Notes: generated by a model not told the origin, from the sequence alone. Counted from the stretch's first letter, positions 40,351 to 49,930 are shown. The stretch is DNA of 64,000 nt from Haloechinothrix aidingensis (GCF_013450155.1 NZ_JACCKD010000002.1:672531-736530), one strand, 5' to 3'. Translations and numbers: made by a program.

Positions 40351-40513
40351 CCTCGCTCCTTCTCACGAACCGCGCTCATCGGTGCGGCGCCGGATGCCGG
40401 GCGGAAGCCCGGACATTCCCCGGCACGCCCTCCGCGCGGCCTCGACCCCCATTGACCGGACACGTACACCCTAGCGGCAGGTTCCCCGGTGGACCTCTGT
40501 TCGCACATACACG

Positions 40514-40557
40514 TGTCCCTGCCCTTCGAGCCGGAGCGGGCCCGAGGGGCAGGGACA
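40514..40557. terminator. Terminator downstream of the repeat-rich membrane gene
   Basis: TGTCCCTGCCC at 40514-40524 pairs perfectly with 40547-40557 across a 22-base loop. It lies after the stop of the 480-residue gene (minus strand), separating it from the next membrane protein gene. Confidence 0.6.
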
Positions 40558-40587
40558 ACCCCTGAAGGGTTCGGGTGTACCGCCTGC

Positions 40588-42030
40588 CTACTGCTGTGGC
40601 GGCCCGCAACCGGGTGGCGGACCCTGCCCCTGCTGGCCGTACGGATCCTGCTGCTGCGGCTGACCGAACCCACCACTCGGTGGACCCTGCGGCGGGAACT
40701 GGCCATACGGACCCTGCTGCTGCGGCTGACCGAACCCACCACTGGGCGGACCCTGCGGCGGGAACTGGCCATACGGACCCTGCTGCTGCGGCTGACCGAA
40801 CCCACCACTGGGCGGACCCTGCGGCGGGAACTGGCCATACGGACCCTGCTGCTGCGGCTGACCGTACGGGCCCGGGTACTGACCGAACCCACCGGGCTGC
40901 TGCCCGGGATGGGCGAAGCCGGCGCCTCCGGGAGGACCTCCCGGACCGCCGTTGCCGAGCCCGAACAGGTGCGCGGTGGCCGGGATCATGCCGAGAACCC
41001 CGACCGCGAGCACGAGCACGCTCAGGGCGAGCGACGTGACGATCGTTCCGGGGACGCCCCCTTCGACGTCCACATCGCTGGACGGGGTCAGGCCGATCCA
41101 CAGCAGAATGACGAACAGCAGTACCAGTGCCCCGCCTGCGGTCGTGGCGATCGGGGCGATCCGTTTCATCGCCGCGCCGAGCTTGCCTGCCAGCGCGATG
41201 AGTACACCACCCACGATCGCGGCAAGCGCACCGATCATCATCATGACGAGGTAGAACCACAGCAGCCCCGGGGAGGCCAGGCCGAACTCGCTGAGGTCGA
41301 GCCGTTCGTGAGCGCTGGAGTAGTCGCCCATGTCGGCCATCTCGACGAAGGTCAAGATCAGGATGACCACGCCGAGTACCGCGACCGCACCTCCCGCGAT
41401 GAGGCCGCCGATCGACATACCGGCACCGCCCGAGCGGCCGTAGCCGGGCTGCGGGGGTGCTCCGCCGAAGCCGCCCGGCTGGCCCGGAAAGCCGAAGCTC
41501 TGCTGGGGCTGCCCTCCGAATGGCGGGGCGTACTGGCCACCGGGCTGCTGCCCGAAACCTCCCTGCTGCTGGCCCTGATACGGATCGAACCCACCGGGCT
41601 GCTGCCCGAAACCACCCTGCTGCTGGCCCTGATACGGATCGAACCCACCGGGCTGCTGCCCGAAACCACCCTGCTGCTGGCCCATGGCAGCGGGGTTGTC
41701 CGCAGCGCTCGGCGGCGGGGTGTACGGGATCGCGGGCGGTGGTTGCATGTCCGGCGGCACCAGCTGAGTGGAGGCCGACCCGGGGCTGTCCTGCGGTGGC
41801 TGGGGCGGCTGCACCATCTGTGTCTGTTCGGGGCCGTCAAACTGATCACCGCCGCCCGGGTAGCCCGCCTGCGGGGCCGACCCGGGCTGGACGACCTGAG
41901 TGGGTTCCGGTGCGCTGCCGAACGGGGTGTCCGGTTGTGCCTGCGGATCACTCGGTGGGAACTCGTTGGGCTGGCCTTGCGGCTGCTCGTTCCCCTCCGG
42001 CGACTGATCCGGTGGTTGGGGAGCGTTCAT
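40588..42030 (-). CDS. Gln/Gly/Pro-repeat membrane protein
   Basis: A 480-residue protein in the Pra position. The first 205 residues are hydrophilic, Pro/Gln/Gly-rich, and include three units of an 18-residue repeat (QQQGGFGQQPGGFDPYQG). Four membrane helices lie at about 208-345 (GLIAGGAVAVLGVVILILTF, GLLWFYLVMMMIGALAAIVG and so on). The C-terminal 130 residues contain about three and a half units of a 22-residue repeat that includes GPYGQFPPQGPPSGGFGQPQ. Such low-complexity, prion-like tails can form condensates or bind partners, but function here is unknown. ATG 42030. DNA repeats underlie both repeats. Confidence 0.75.
   Translation of the reverse strand: MNAPQPPDQSPEGNEQPQGQPNEFPPSDPQAQPDTPFGSAPEPTQVVQPGSAPQAGYPGGGDQFDGPEQTQMVQPPQPPQDSPGSASTQLVPPDMQPPPAIPYTPPPSAADNPAAMGQQQGGFGQQPGGFDPYQGQQQGGFGQQPGGFDPYQGQQQGGFGQQPGGQYAPPFGGQPQQSFGFPGQPGGFGGAPPQPGYGRSGGAGMSIGGLIAGGAVAVLGVVILILTFVEMADMGDYSSAHERLDLSEFGLASPGLLWFYLVMMMIGALAAIVGGVLIALAGKLGAAMKRIAPIATTAGGALVLLFVILLWIGLTPSSDVDVEGGVPGTIVTSLALSVLVLAVGVLGMIPATAHLFGLGNGGPGGPPGGAGFAHPGQQPGGFGQYPGPYGQPQQQGPYGQFPPQGPPSGGFGQPQQQGPYGQFPPQGPPSGGFGQPQQQGPYGQFPPQGPPSGGFGQPQQQDPYGQQGQGPPPGCGPPQQ
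40641..40866. repeat. 66-base coding tandem repeat
   Basis: Units start at 40641, 40707, 40773 and (partial) 40839, each 66 bases or 22 codons; the later copies are almost identical, the first differs at a few bases. They encode the C-terminal repeats of the 480-residue membrane protein. Confidence 0.92.
41542..41690. repeat. 54-base coding tandem repeat
   Basis: Units start at 41542, 41596 and 41650, 54 bases or 18 codons, in the N-terminal region of the same membrane protein. The copies are nearly identical, which suggests recent expansion or gene conversion. Confidence 0.9.
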
Positions 42031-42289
42031 CTAGGTTTTCAACCCCCTTGGCGGAAACACGATCTCTTCAACACTGTCTCGTCCGGCGAACGGGCCATCC
42101 GCGATGGAGCGTACGTGGGCACGACCGAGCTCGCTGCCTCAGCCTGGACCGCGCGGTGCGCTCCGCTCGCCGAGACCGCGGCGACCGTGCCGCTCGAGGA
42201 GTGAACAGCGCTCATCGGTCACACACGCTATCGGACAACCCGGCGATGCGCCGGACAAACCCCACCCGGCCCCGGCACGCGTGCAGCCG

Positions 42290-43684
42290 TCAGCCACTGG
42301 CCATGAAGCCGAGTATGTCCTGCCTGGTGACCACCCCGGCCGGCTTACCACCGATCAGCACAAGCGCGGCATCGGCCGAGGCGAGCACCGTCATCGCGTT
42401 ACTGATCGAGGAGCTACCGCCGATCGCCGGCAGCGGGGCCGACATGTGCTTGTCGAGCCGGTCAGCCAGGGCCGCCTTGCCGGCGAACAGCGAATCGAGC
42501 AGCTCACGCTCGTTGACGGCACCGACCACCTCTGCGGCCATGATCGGCGGTTCGGCGTTGACCACAGGCATCTGGCTCACCCCGAATTCCCGCAGGATCG
42601 TGACGGCCTCCGCAACGGTCTCGTTCGGGTGCGTGTGCACGAGCTCGGGTAGCGACCCGTCCTTGCGTCGCAGCACGTCCGTGACCGTGGCGTCGGTCTC
42701 GTCCGCCGGGAGGAAGCCGTAGGACGACATCCAGCCGTCGTTGAAGACCTTGGTCAGGTAGCTACGCCCGCCGTCCGGGAGCAACGCCACGATCACGGCG
42801 TCGTTCTGCCCGGCCGCTGCCAACCGTTCGGCCAGCGCGAGCGATGCGGCGACCGCCATACCGCACGAACCACCGACGAGCAGCCCTTCCTCCGCGGCCA
42901 GCCTCCGGGTCATCTGGAACGAGTCCGCGTCCGAGATCGCGATGATCTCGTCGGCGACCGAGGCGTCGTAGGTCTCCGGCCAGAAGTCCTCTCCTACCCC
43001 TTCCACCAGATAGGGGCGCCCGGTTCCGCCGGAGTAGACCGACCCTTCCGGGTCCGCCCCGACGACACGAACCGCCCCGTCGGAGACCTCCTTGAGGTAC
43101 CGGCCCGTTCCGGAGATGGTGCCGCCGGTACCCACACCGGCGACGAAATGCGTGATCTCGCCATCGGTCTGCTGCCACAGCTCCGGCCCGGTCGTCTCGT
43201 AGTGGCTGGCCGGGTTGGCGTGGTTGGCGTACTGGTTGGGCTTCCACGCGCCGTCGATCTCGTTGACCAGCCGGTCGGACACCTGGTAGTAGGAGTCGGC
43301 GTGGTCCGGCGGGACCGCGGTCGGGCACACCACGACCTCGGCGCCGTATGCCTTGAGTACGTCCTGCTTGTCCTGGCTGACCTTGTCCGGACAGACGAAC
43401 ACGCAGCGGTAACCCCTGCGTTGAGCCACCATAGCCAGACCTACCCCGGTGTTGCCGGAGGTCGGCTCGACGATCGTGCCGCCGGGCTTGAGCTCACCGG
43501 ACCGCTCCGCGGCGTCGATCATGCGTACCGCGATACGGTCTTTGACGCTACCCCCGGGATTGAAGTACTCCACCTTGGCGAGCACGGTGGGCCCGTTGCC
43601 ATCGGCGAGCGTTGACGACAGTGCGTTCAACTTGACCAGTGGGGTGTTGCCAACCAGATCCATGACGTGCTCGGCGTATTCCAT
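42290..43684 (-). CDS. cbs: Cystathionine beta-synthase
   Basis: A 464-residue protein: PLP fold-type II domain (about 1-330) with the PLP lysine K48 (NPGGSVKDRI), the TSGNTGVGLAM loop (about 75-85) and GTGGTISGTGRYL (about 186-198), then a Bateman pair of CBS motifs (about 340-460). It lacks the haem domain of human CBS, as in other bacteria. It condenses serine and homocysteine. Start ATG 43684 (MEYAEHVMDLVGNTPL); eight further upstream codons are open but unlike the family. It matches Rv1077. Confidence 0.93.
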   Translation of the reverse strand: MEYAEHVMDLVGNTPLVKLNALSSTLADGNGPTVLAKVEYFNPGGSVKDRIAVRMIDAAERSGELKPGGTIVEPTSGNTGVGLAMVAQRRGYRCVFVCPDKVSQDKQDVLKAYGAEVVVCPTAVPPDHADSYYQVSDRLVNEIDGAWKPNQYANHANPASHYETTGPELWQQTDGEITHFVAGVGTGGTISGTGRYLKEVSDGAVRVVGADPEGSVYSGGTGRPYLVEGVGEDFWPETYDASVADEIIAISDADSFQMTRRLAAEEGLLVGGSCGMAVAASLALAERLAAAGQNDAVIVALLPDGGRSYLTKVFNDGWMSSYGFLPADETDATVTDVLRRKDGSLPELVHTHPNETVAEAVTILREFGVSQMPVVNAEPPIMAAEVVGAVNERELLDSLFAGKAALADRLDKHMSAPLPAIGGSSSISNAMTVLASADAALVLIGGKPAGVVTRQDILGFMASG

Positions 43685-44216
43685 CGCGCTATTCCCAATC
43701 TTGCGCATGTTGCGCGCTCGTATCCCAGTCGCGGTCGTTCCCCGCTGGGCTCCACCCTATCCCGCGCATCTCGCACCGGCAGCTCCGTGAGCCGCTTCGG
43801 CACGTTGATCGCAGGCGCAGGTCAACCGCCGCTGCCCGTTCGTTCCGGTCGGGCCTCACCGGCGGGCGAACGTTGCGGCGCCACCCCGCGGCGAGAAGTG
43901 GTCCGGGACGGTGCGCGGGGCAGCCGGCAGGCGTCGCGCACCGGCCCCGCTGCCGGACGGGCCCGCGAACGTCGGACTGGCCGGGAAGGTTCGACACGGC
44001 ATAGTGTCGGTCGCGTAGTCGACAACGTTCCAGACACCCACGGTGCCGTTCACCCGGCTACGCACATGTCGACGGACGGGCTCACCCGCTGGTATACCTC
44101 GAGCGCTGGTCCGACCGCGCAAGCGTGTGCGAAGCAGGTACCGGGTGCCGCCCGGTGAGCACCGCGCCGTGTACAGCCCGACAGATGAACAAGCCCCGGT
44201 ACGAAGGAGCCTTCCC
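43685..44216. other. 532-base divergent region between cbs and the thiolase
   Basis: I see no convincing gene on either strand. It should carry both promoters. A 23-base word at 44082-44104 is shared with 11357-11379; no other notable structure was found. Confidence 0.5.
44082..44104. repeat. 23-base word shared with 11357-11379, copy 2
   Basis: TCACCCGCTGGTATACCTCG with AGC following, 21 of 23 bases the same as the first copy, about 113 bases upstream of the thiolase start. Confidence 0.5.
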
Positions 44217-45437
44217 ATGCCCGAAGCCGTGATCGTGTCGACCGCCCGCTCACCCATCGGCCGAGCCGGCAAGGGCTCGTTGGTGGACATGCGACCGGAC
44301 GACCTGACCACCCAGATGGTGCGAGCCGCGCTGGACAAGGTGCCGCAGCTCGATCCCGCGGCCATCGACGACCTGATGCTCGGTTGCGGGCTGCCCGGCG
44401 GCGAGTCCGGCTTCAACATGGGCCGGGTCGTCGCCACCGAGCTCGGATACGACCACCTGCCGGGAACGACCATCACCCGGTACTGCTCGTCGAGCTTGCA
44501 GACCACCCGGATGGCGATGCACGCAATCAGGGCGGGTGAAGGCGACGTGTTCATCTCCGCGGGCGTCGAAGCGGTGTCCCGGTTCGCCAAGGGCAGCTCG
44601 GACTCCCTTCCCGACACGCAGAACCCGCTGTTCGCCGAGGCGCAAGCGCGGACGGCGCACGTCGCCGAGCACGGCGCCGACTCGTGGCAGGACCCCCGGG
44701 ACGACGGCCGGCTTCCCGATATCTACATCGCCATGGGCCAGACGGCGGAGAACCTCGCCCGGGTGAAGGGCATCTCGCGGGAGGAGATGGACGAGTTCGG
44801 CGTGCGTTCCCAGAACCTCGCGGAGAAGGCCATCGCCGACGGGTTCTGGGCAAAGGACATCACCCCGGTCACCCTTCCGGACGGCAGCGTCGTCGAGGCA
44901 GATGACGGGCCGCGGGCGGGTGTCACCGTGGAGGGCGTATCGGGGCTGAAGCCGGTGTTCCGCCCGGACGGCCGCGTGACTGCCGCGAACGCCTGCCCGC
45001 TCAACGACGGCGCGGCAGCGGTCGTGGTCATGTCCGACACGAAGGCCGCCGAGCTGGGCATCACCCCGCTGGCGCGGGTGGTCTCGACCGGGGTGACGGC
45101 ACTGTCCCCGGAGATCATGGGGTACGGCCCGGTCGGAGCCTCGCGGCAGGCGCTCTCGCGCGCGGGCATGTCCATCGACGACATCGACCTTGTGGAGATC
45201 AACGAGGCGTTCGCCGCGCAGGTGATCCCGTCGTACCGCGACCTCGGAATCGACATCGAACGGCTCAACGTCAACGGTGGCGCGATCGCCGTCGGCCACC
45301 CCTTCGGCATGACCGGGGCGCGGATCACCTCGACACTGGTCAACTCGCTGCAGCACCACGACAAGCAGTTCGGGCTGGAGACGATGTGCGTCGGGGGTGG
45401 TCAGGGCATGGCGATGGTCCTCGAACGGCTCAGCTGA
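44217..45437 (+). CDS. Acetyl-CoA acetyltransferase (thiolase), FadA type
   Basis: A 406-residue thiolase. The acyl-accepting cysteine is C90 (TRYCSSSLQ), the second pair is H361 (AVGHPFGMTGAR) and C391 (TMCVGGGQGMA), and NACPLNDGAAAVVV is typical. It either splits 3-ketoacyl-CoA in beta-oxidation or condenses acetyl-CoA; the position equals Rv1074c (fadA3), annotated for beta-oxidation. ATG 44217 has GAAGGAGC ahead. A strong terminator follows, so the gene is transcribed alone. Confidence 0.93.
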   Translation: MPEAVIVSTARSPIGRAGKGSLVDMRPDDLTTQMVRAALDKVPQLDPAAIDDLMLGCGLPGGESGFNMGRVVATELGYDHLPGTTITRYCSSSLQTTRMAMHAIRAGEGDVFISAGVEAVSRFAKGSSDSLPDTQNPLFAEAQARTAHVAEHGADSWQDPRDDGRLPDIYIAMGQTAENLARVKGISREEMDEFGVRSQNLAEKAIADGFWAKDITPVTLPDGSVVEADDGPRAGVTVEGVSGLKPVFRPDGRVTAANACPLNDGAAAVVVMSDTKAAELGITPLARVVSTGVTALSPEIMGYGPVGASRQALSRAGMSIDDIDLVEINEAFAAQVIPSYRDLGIDIERLNVNGGAIAVGHPFGMTGARITSTLVNSLQHHDKQFGLETMCVGGGQGMAMVLERLS

Positions 45438-45449
45438 CCCCGGCCCACG

Positions 45450-45489
45450 CGAAAGGGGCGTCCGGTCGGTCGACCGGACGCCCCTTTCG
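45450..45489. terminator. Strong hairpin between thiolase and BI-1 gene
   Basis: Nineteen-base perfect arms (45450-45468, starting CGAAAGGGGCGTCCGGTCG, and 45471-45489) with a two-base loop, between convergent genes. The right arm ends in CCCCTTTCG, giving a weak T run on the plus strand. Confidence 0.85.
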
Positions 45490-45553
45490 TCGTCACGCGG
45501 AGGGTCGTCGCGCCTGTGTTCAGGCAGGTGCCCCAGGGGAAGCGAGCTCGCAC

Positions 45554-46369
45554 CTACTCCTGGAAGTAGGACAGCAGGCGCAGGATCTCGAGGTAGAGCC
45601 ACGCCAGCGTCACGGTCAGCCCGAAGGCCACATACCACGCCCACTTGGCCGGCACGGCCTCGCGGATCATGTTGTCCGCCATGTCGAAGTCGAGCAGGAA
45701 GCTGAAGGCCGCGATACCGATCACCACGAGGCTGAAGATGATCGCCAGCGGGCCGCCGTCGCGCAGCCCCATGTTGATACCGAAGAAGCCGAGCACCAGG
45801 TTGGCGAGCATCAGGACGAAGACACCACCGATGGCCCCGGTGATCCACTTAGTGAACTTGGGCGTGACCTTGACGGCCCCTGTCCGGTAGACGACGAGCA
45901 TCACGGCGAAGACCCCTGCGGTACCGACGATCGCGTTGAGCGCGATCTGGTTACCGAACATGGCCGTGTACAGGCCCGTGATGGCTCCGAGGCACACGCC
46001 CATCGCCGCGGAGAATCCCAGGACGAGCGCCGGATTCGGGGTCTGCTTGAAGATGATGATCGCGCCGAGCACGATCGCGACCAGCAGGCCGCCGAGGGTC
46101 GCCCCGCCGACACCACCCATCGTGCCCGCAGCCACCTGGGTCTGCGCCCAGATGGCTGTCACCGTGCCCACGCCGAGTACGGTCCCGAGGCACGCACCGG
46201 TCTTCATGACGACGTCGTCGACGGTGATGGGCCGTTCGCCCTCGCCTGCAGCCGTACGCGGCGCGCCCTGGCCAGGCACTCCACCCTGCGTCTGACCGAA
46301 TCCGTATGGCCCGCTGGCCGCGCCGCCGCCCGGCAGGTTGCGGAACGCGGGGTTACTACTGGTACGCAC
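45554..46369 (-). CDS. Bax inhibitor-1/YccA family membrane protein
   Basis: A 271-residue protein with a Gly/Gln-rich N terminus (about 1-45) and seven membrane helices, ending with a helix rich in leucine (WLYLEILRLLSYFQE). The loop DFDMADNMIREAVPAKWAWY (near 230) carries the acidic pair typical of BI-1 proteins, where it forms a pH sensor in calcium leak. The role in Actinobacteria is unknown. GTG start at 46369. It is divergent from the acyl reductase gene. Confidence 0.88.
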   Translation of the reverse strand: MRTSSNPAFRNLPGGGAASGPYGFGQTQGGVPGQGAPRTAAGEGERPITVDDVVMKTGACLGTVLGVGTVTAIWAQTQVAAGTMGGVGGATLGGLLVAIVLGAIIIFKQTPNPALVLGFSAAMGVCLGAITGLYTAMFGNQIALNAIVGTAGVFAVMLVVYRTGAVKVTPKFTKWITGAIGGVFVLMLANLVLGFFGINMGLRDGGPLAIIFSLVVIGIAAFSFLLDFDMADNMIREAVPAKWAWYVAFGLTVTLAWLYLEILRLLSYFQE

Positions 46370-46686
46370 CTGGATCCTCCTGGATCTGCTCGCACATGTC
46401 GTGATCTAGCACCTACTACAGGTACAACGGCCGCTTGACGTGGCCGGTTCCCTCAGTCGTATACCGTTCACCCTACCCATACGGGAGCTACCACACGCCC
46501 ATCCCGTTCAACTCTCGCGACGATTCGCCGGACGCGGTGCTACCGGACCACGTAACCCAGGCCACCGTACCGGCGGTTGCGCTGGTCTCGTTGTTACCGA
46601 TGAAGCAGAATGTCATCACCTCGCTACCCCGCGGACGGTAGCGAGGCCACGCGGCAGCCGGCGACGCTGGTAGAGGAGGACGTCTC
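46370..46686. other. 317-base divergent region with a leader hairpin
   Basis: No gene seen. CTCGCTACC at 46620-46628 pairs with 46637-46645, 42 bases before the acyl reductase ATG, and could shape its leader. TTGACG (46435-46440) followed 19 bases later by TATACC is a possible promoter reading toward the acyl reductase gene, with rather long spacing. Confidence 0.4.
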
Positions 46687-48681
46687 ATGACCACGTACCT
46701 GGTGACGGGCGCGACCGGCCTGATCGGGCGGCACTACCTCGAACTTCTCCTCGCCGATTCCGACACCGAACGGGTGTGGGTCACCGTGCGCGCGGGCTCG
46801 GAAGCCAAGCTGAACAGGTTCAGCGCACGCTGGCCGAACCACGAGAAGCTCACGCCGGTCACCGGTGACGTGTCGACGGAGCTGCTCGGCATGACCGAGC
46901 AGACGCGGACCGAGCTGCGCGGCAACGTCGACAACGTCGTGCACCTCGCCGCGCTCTACGACCTCACGGCCGACGAGGAAAGCAACGTACGGTCCAACGT
47001 CGACGGTACGGCCAACGTCATCGACCTGTGCACCGACATCGAAGCCGGCTGCTTGCACCACGTGTCCTCGGTCGCCGTTGCCGGGGACTACAAGGGGACG
47101 TTCACCGAGGAGATGTTCGACGTGGGCCAGCACCTGCCCACGCCGTACCACCGGACGAAGTTCGAGTCCGAGCGCCTGGTGCGCACCCAGTCGACGGTGC
47201 CGTGGCGGGTGTACCGGCCCGCGGTCGTCGTCGGTAACTCGCGAACCGGCGAGATGGACAAGATCGACGGCCCGTACTACCTGTTCCCCGCAATCGCACG
47301 ACTCAGCGCGCTGCCCAGCCTTCCGGCCATCGCTCCGGACATCGGCGACACCAACATCGTCCCCGTCGACTACGTCGCCAAAGCCCTGCACGCGCTCGCC
47401 CGCAGGGACGGGCTGAACCAGCGCACCTTCCACCTGGTCAACCCGGAGCCCCAGCCGGTGACCTCGATCTACAACGCCTTCGCGCGGGCGGCGGGCGCAC
47501 CGACGATCACCGCCGAGCTCGGTGACACCGTGAGCAAGGGGATCATCCAGCTGGCGAAGGTCTCCGACTACATCCCCGGAGTGACGATCGCGAGGGACGC
47601 CGTTCTCGAACGGGTCGGGCTGCCGCCCGTCCTGCTGGACAACATGGCGTTCCCGTCGGTGTTCGCCTCCGCCGAGACGCGCAAGCAGCTCGCCCCCGAC
47701 GGCATCGAGGTGCCACGCCTGTCCGAGTACGCGAGCCTGCTGTGGTCGTACTGGGCCGAGCACCTCGATCCGTACCGCGCGCGCAAGCACGGCCCCCGTG
47801 GCGAGCTCGACGGCCGCAGGGTGGTGATCACCGGAGCCTCCTCGGGGATCGGCCGCGCCACCGCACTCCGGGTGGCTGCCGAGGGCGGGTACCCGCTGCT
47901 TGTCGCCCGCAGGCAGCACGAGCTCGAGGAGGTGCGCAGCGAGATCGTCCAGGCAGGCGGGCAGGCCTCCATCTACCCGTGCGACCTCACGGACGGCGAC
48001 TCGGTCGGCAAGACGGTGGACGCGATGCTGGCCGACCACGGCAGGGTCGACATGCTCGTGAACAACGCGGGGCGGTCGATCCGGCGGGCCATCCGGCTGT
48101 CCTACGACCGGATGCACGACTACGAGCGTGCGATCGCGATCAACTACTTCGGCGCGGTCCGGATGATCCTCGCACTGCTCCCGCACATGACCGAGCGCAA
48201 GTTCGGCCACATCGTCAACATCTCGTCGATCGGTGTGCAGGGCATCGCGCCGCGCTTCTCGGCCTATGTCGCGTCGAAGGCCGCGCTGGACTACTTCAGC
48301 AAGATCGCGGCTGTGGAGATGCACGGCGACGGGGTCACGTTCACCACCGTGCACATGCCGCTGGTGCGTACGCCGATGATCCGGCCGACCAAGATCTACG
48401 ACGCCTTCCCCACCAAGTCGCCGGAGCAGGCCGCTTCGATGGTCGTCGACGCCCTCAAGGATCGCCCGAAGCACATCGGCAGCCCCAGTGGCCAGCTCAT
48501 CAGCACGGCCTACACGCTGGCCCCCGGGCTCGCCGACGCTCTCGCATATCAGGCATTCCGGGTCTTCCCGGATTCCGTCGCCGCAGGGGGTGAGGGTAAG
48601 CTCAAGATCGGCCGAGGCGAGCAGCAACTCGGCCGTGCCGCCGCGGCTCTGGTGAAGCTCACCAGGGGCTTCCACTGGTGA
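46687..48681 (+). CDS. Two-domain SDR protein, fatty acyl-CoA reductase type
   Basis: A 664-residue fusion of two Rossmann proteins. The N-terminal extended SDR (about 1-340) has TGATGLIG and Y154-x3-K158 (YHRTK), and looks like thioester reductase or male-sterility-type domains. The C-terminal classical SDR (about 375-620) has TGASSGIG (382-389), NNAG and Y527-x3-K531 (YVASK). The same order and length occur in mycobacterial AcrA1 (Rv3391), a fatty acyl-CoA reductase, so reduction of acyl thioesters to aldehyde and alcohol for wax-type lipids is a reasonable guess. A steroid or polyketide role is possible. Shine-Dalgarno AGAGGAGG precedes ATG 46687. Confidence 0.85.
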   Translation: MTTYLVTGATGLIGRHYLELLLADSDTERVWVTVRAGSEAKLNRFSARWPNHEKLTPVTGDVSTELLGMTEQTRTELRGNVDNVVHLAALYDLTADEESNVRSNVDGTANVIDLCTDIEAGCLHHVSSVAVAGDYKGTFTEEMFDVGQHLPTPYHRTKFESERLVRTQSTVPWRVYRPAVVVGNSRTGEMDKIDGPYYLFPAIARLSALPSLPAIAPDIGDTNIVPVDYVAKALHALARRDGLNQRTFHLVNPEPQPVTSIYNAFARAAGAPTITAELGDTVSKGIIQLAKVSDYIPGVTIARDAVLERVGLPPVLLDNMAFPSVFASAETRKQLAPDGIEVPRLSEYASLLWSYWAEHLDPYRARKHGPRGELDGRRVVITGASSGIGRATALRVAAEGGYPLLVARRQHELEEVRSEIVQAGGQASIYPCDLTDGDSVGKTVDAMLADHGRVDMLVNNAGRSIRRAIRLSYDRMHDYERAIAINYFGAVRMILALLPHMTERKFGHIVNISSIGVQGIAPRFSAYVASKAALDYFSKIAAVEMHGDGVTFTTVHMPLVRTPMIRPTKIYDAFPTKSPEQAASMVVDALKDRPKHIGSPSGQLISTAYTLAPGLADALAYQAFRVFPDSVAAGGEGKLKIGRGEQQLGRAAAALVKLTRGFHW

Positions 48682-48794
48682 GTGAGTCTCCGGCGCGCGC
48701 AACGGGCGGTAGCTGTGCGGGACGTTGTGCCGCACAGGGGGCCGATACCCCACACCTCCGACCACAACACTCCGTACGCAGGTAACGTCGAAGC

Positions 48795-49892
48795 ATGACT
48801 TCGCCCAGCCCGAAGCGAGACGACGCCGTGACGCCTCTACAGCGCGAATTCGACCATGTGTGGAACGGGTTCGACCGCAGCCAGGTCCGCGAGTACATCG
48901 CGAACCTGGAGACCACCCTGGAACGCCTCATCGAGGACCGCGACTCCGCGCGAGCACAGGTGAGCTCGCTGACCGAGCAGCTGGACTCGTTGCGCTCCGA
49001 GAACGGCCAGCTCCAGGCGCGGGTCGAGGAGTTGCTGGTGCCTCCGGAGAACCTGGAGGATCTCGACGAGCGTATGCAGCGGGTCGGGCATCTGGCATAC
49101 CTCCAGGCCGAGGAGATCACCACGCGCGCCCAGACCGCGGCCGAGGAGCGGTGGAAGGAGACCGCGCAGGCATCGATCGACCTGCGAGAGCGCTACCGCT
49201 CGCTGCTCAAGGAGCTGGACTCGCAGGCGCAGCAGCTGCACGCCCAGCACCGCGCCGCGCTCGAGGAAACCCGCGTGGAGGTCCAGAAGCTCACCACGGA
49301 CGCGGTGCGCCGCAGGGAGCAGCTCGACGCCGAGGAGGAGCGCAAGCGCCGGTCCATCGAGCAGGAGTTCGACGCGTCGATGGCGGCGCAGCGCAGCGCG
49401 CTGGAGAAGTACATCGCCGACCAGCAGACGGCGAGCAAGAACCAGGCCGAGCGCAGGCTGTCCGACGCCGCCGAGGAAGCCAGGAAGCGGATCGCGGACG
49501 CCCAGGCCGAGGCGGACCGCAGGATCGCCGAGGCCAACTCGGTCCTCGAGCGGCTGGCCGCGCTCCGCAACCATGCCAGCGACAAGCTCGCCGGAGCCGA
49601 CCAGATCCTGGCCGACAGCGAGGCCGCGATCGAACCGCTCGACGAGGAGCAGCTACCTGTACCGCGTGCCGAGGACGACGACGAGGCCCTCGGCGTCTCC
49701 GCAACCGAGGGCGGTTCCGCGCGGGCCGAGTCGGCGAGCGCACCCGACGGGCACGAGCAGCCCGCCGCCGGGCAGGACGCCGATGGCGGCACGGACGACG
49801 CGCTGCCCAAGCGCACGCCGAAGCAGCAGACCCCGCCCCGGCAGACCACCGTGAGCGCGCGAAGCGGCGACGAGGGGGCATCCGCTCAGTAG
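48795..49892 (+). CDS. DivIVA-like coiled-coil protein
   Basis: A 365-residue protein. The N terminus PLQREFDHVWNGFDRSQVRE (about 14-33) resembles the DivIVA membrane-targeting domain (F-x-G-[FY]-x-x-x-x-V). Residues 35-270 are almost all coiled coil, rich in Glu, Gln, Ala and Arg, and the C-terminal 90 residues are acidic and disordered, ending in a basic patch. DivIVA/Wag31-like proteins mark poles and curved membranes; this is one of the extra paralogues of Actinobacteria and may act as a scaffold in cell division or growth. ATG 48795. Confidence 0.78.
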   Translation: MTSPSPKRDDAVTPLQREFDHVWNGFDRSQVREYIANLETTLERLIEDRDSARAQVSSLTEQLDSLRSENGQLQARVEELLVPPENLEDLDERMQRVGHLAYLQAEEITTRAQTAAEERWKETAQASIDLRERYRSLLKELDSQAQQLHAQHRAALEETRVEVQKLTTDAVRRREQLDAEEERKRRSIEQEFDASMAAQRSALEKYIADQQTASKNQAERRLSDAAEEARKRIADAQAEADRRIAEANSVLERLAALRNHASDKLAGADQILADSEAAIEPLDEEQLPVPRAEDDDEALGVSATEGGSARAESASAPDGHEQPAAGQDADGGTDDALPKRTPKQQTPPRQTTVSARSGDEGASAQ

Positions 49893-49930
49893 CGAGCCCC
49901 CGGACCTCGGGGCACTCGCACGGGGTCGGT

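Noticed and set aside
40641-40866. 66-base repeats considered as a CRISPR array
   Set aside because: Units are contiguous with no spacers and encode in-frame Gln/Pro/Gly repeats of a membrane protein.
43667-44158. ORFs in the cbs-thiolase divergent gap
   Set aside because: Composition is Arg/Gly/Pro-rich like other shadows, and there are no ribosome sites or domains.
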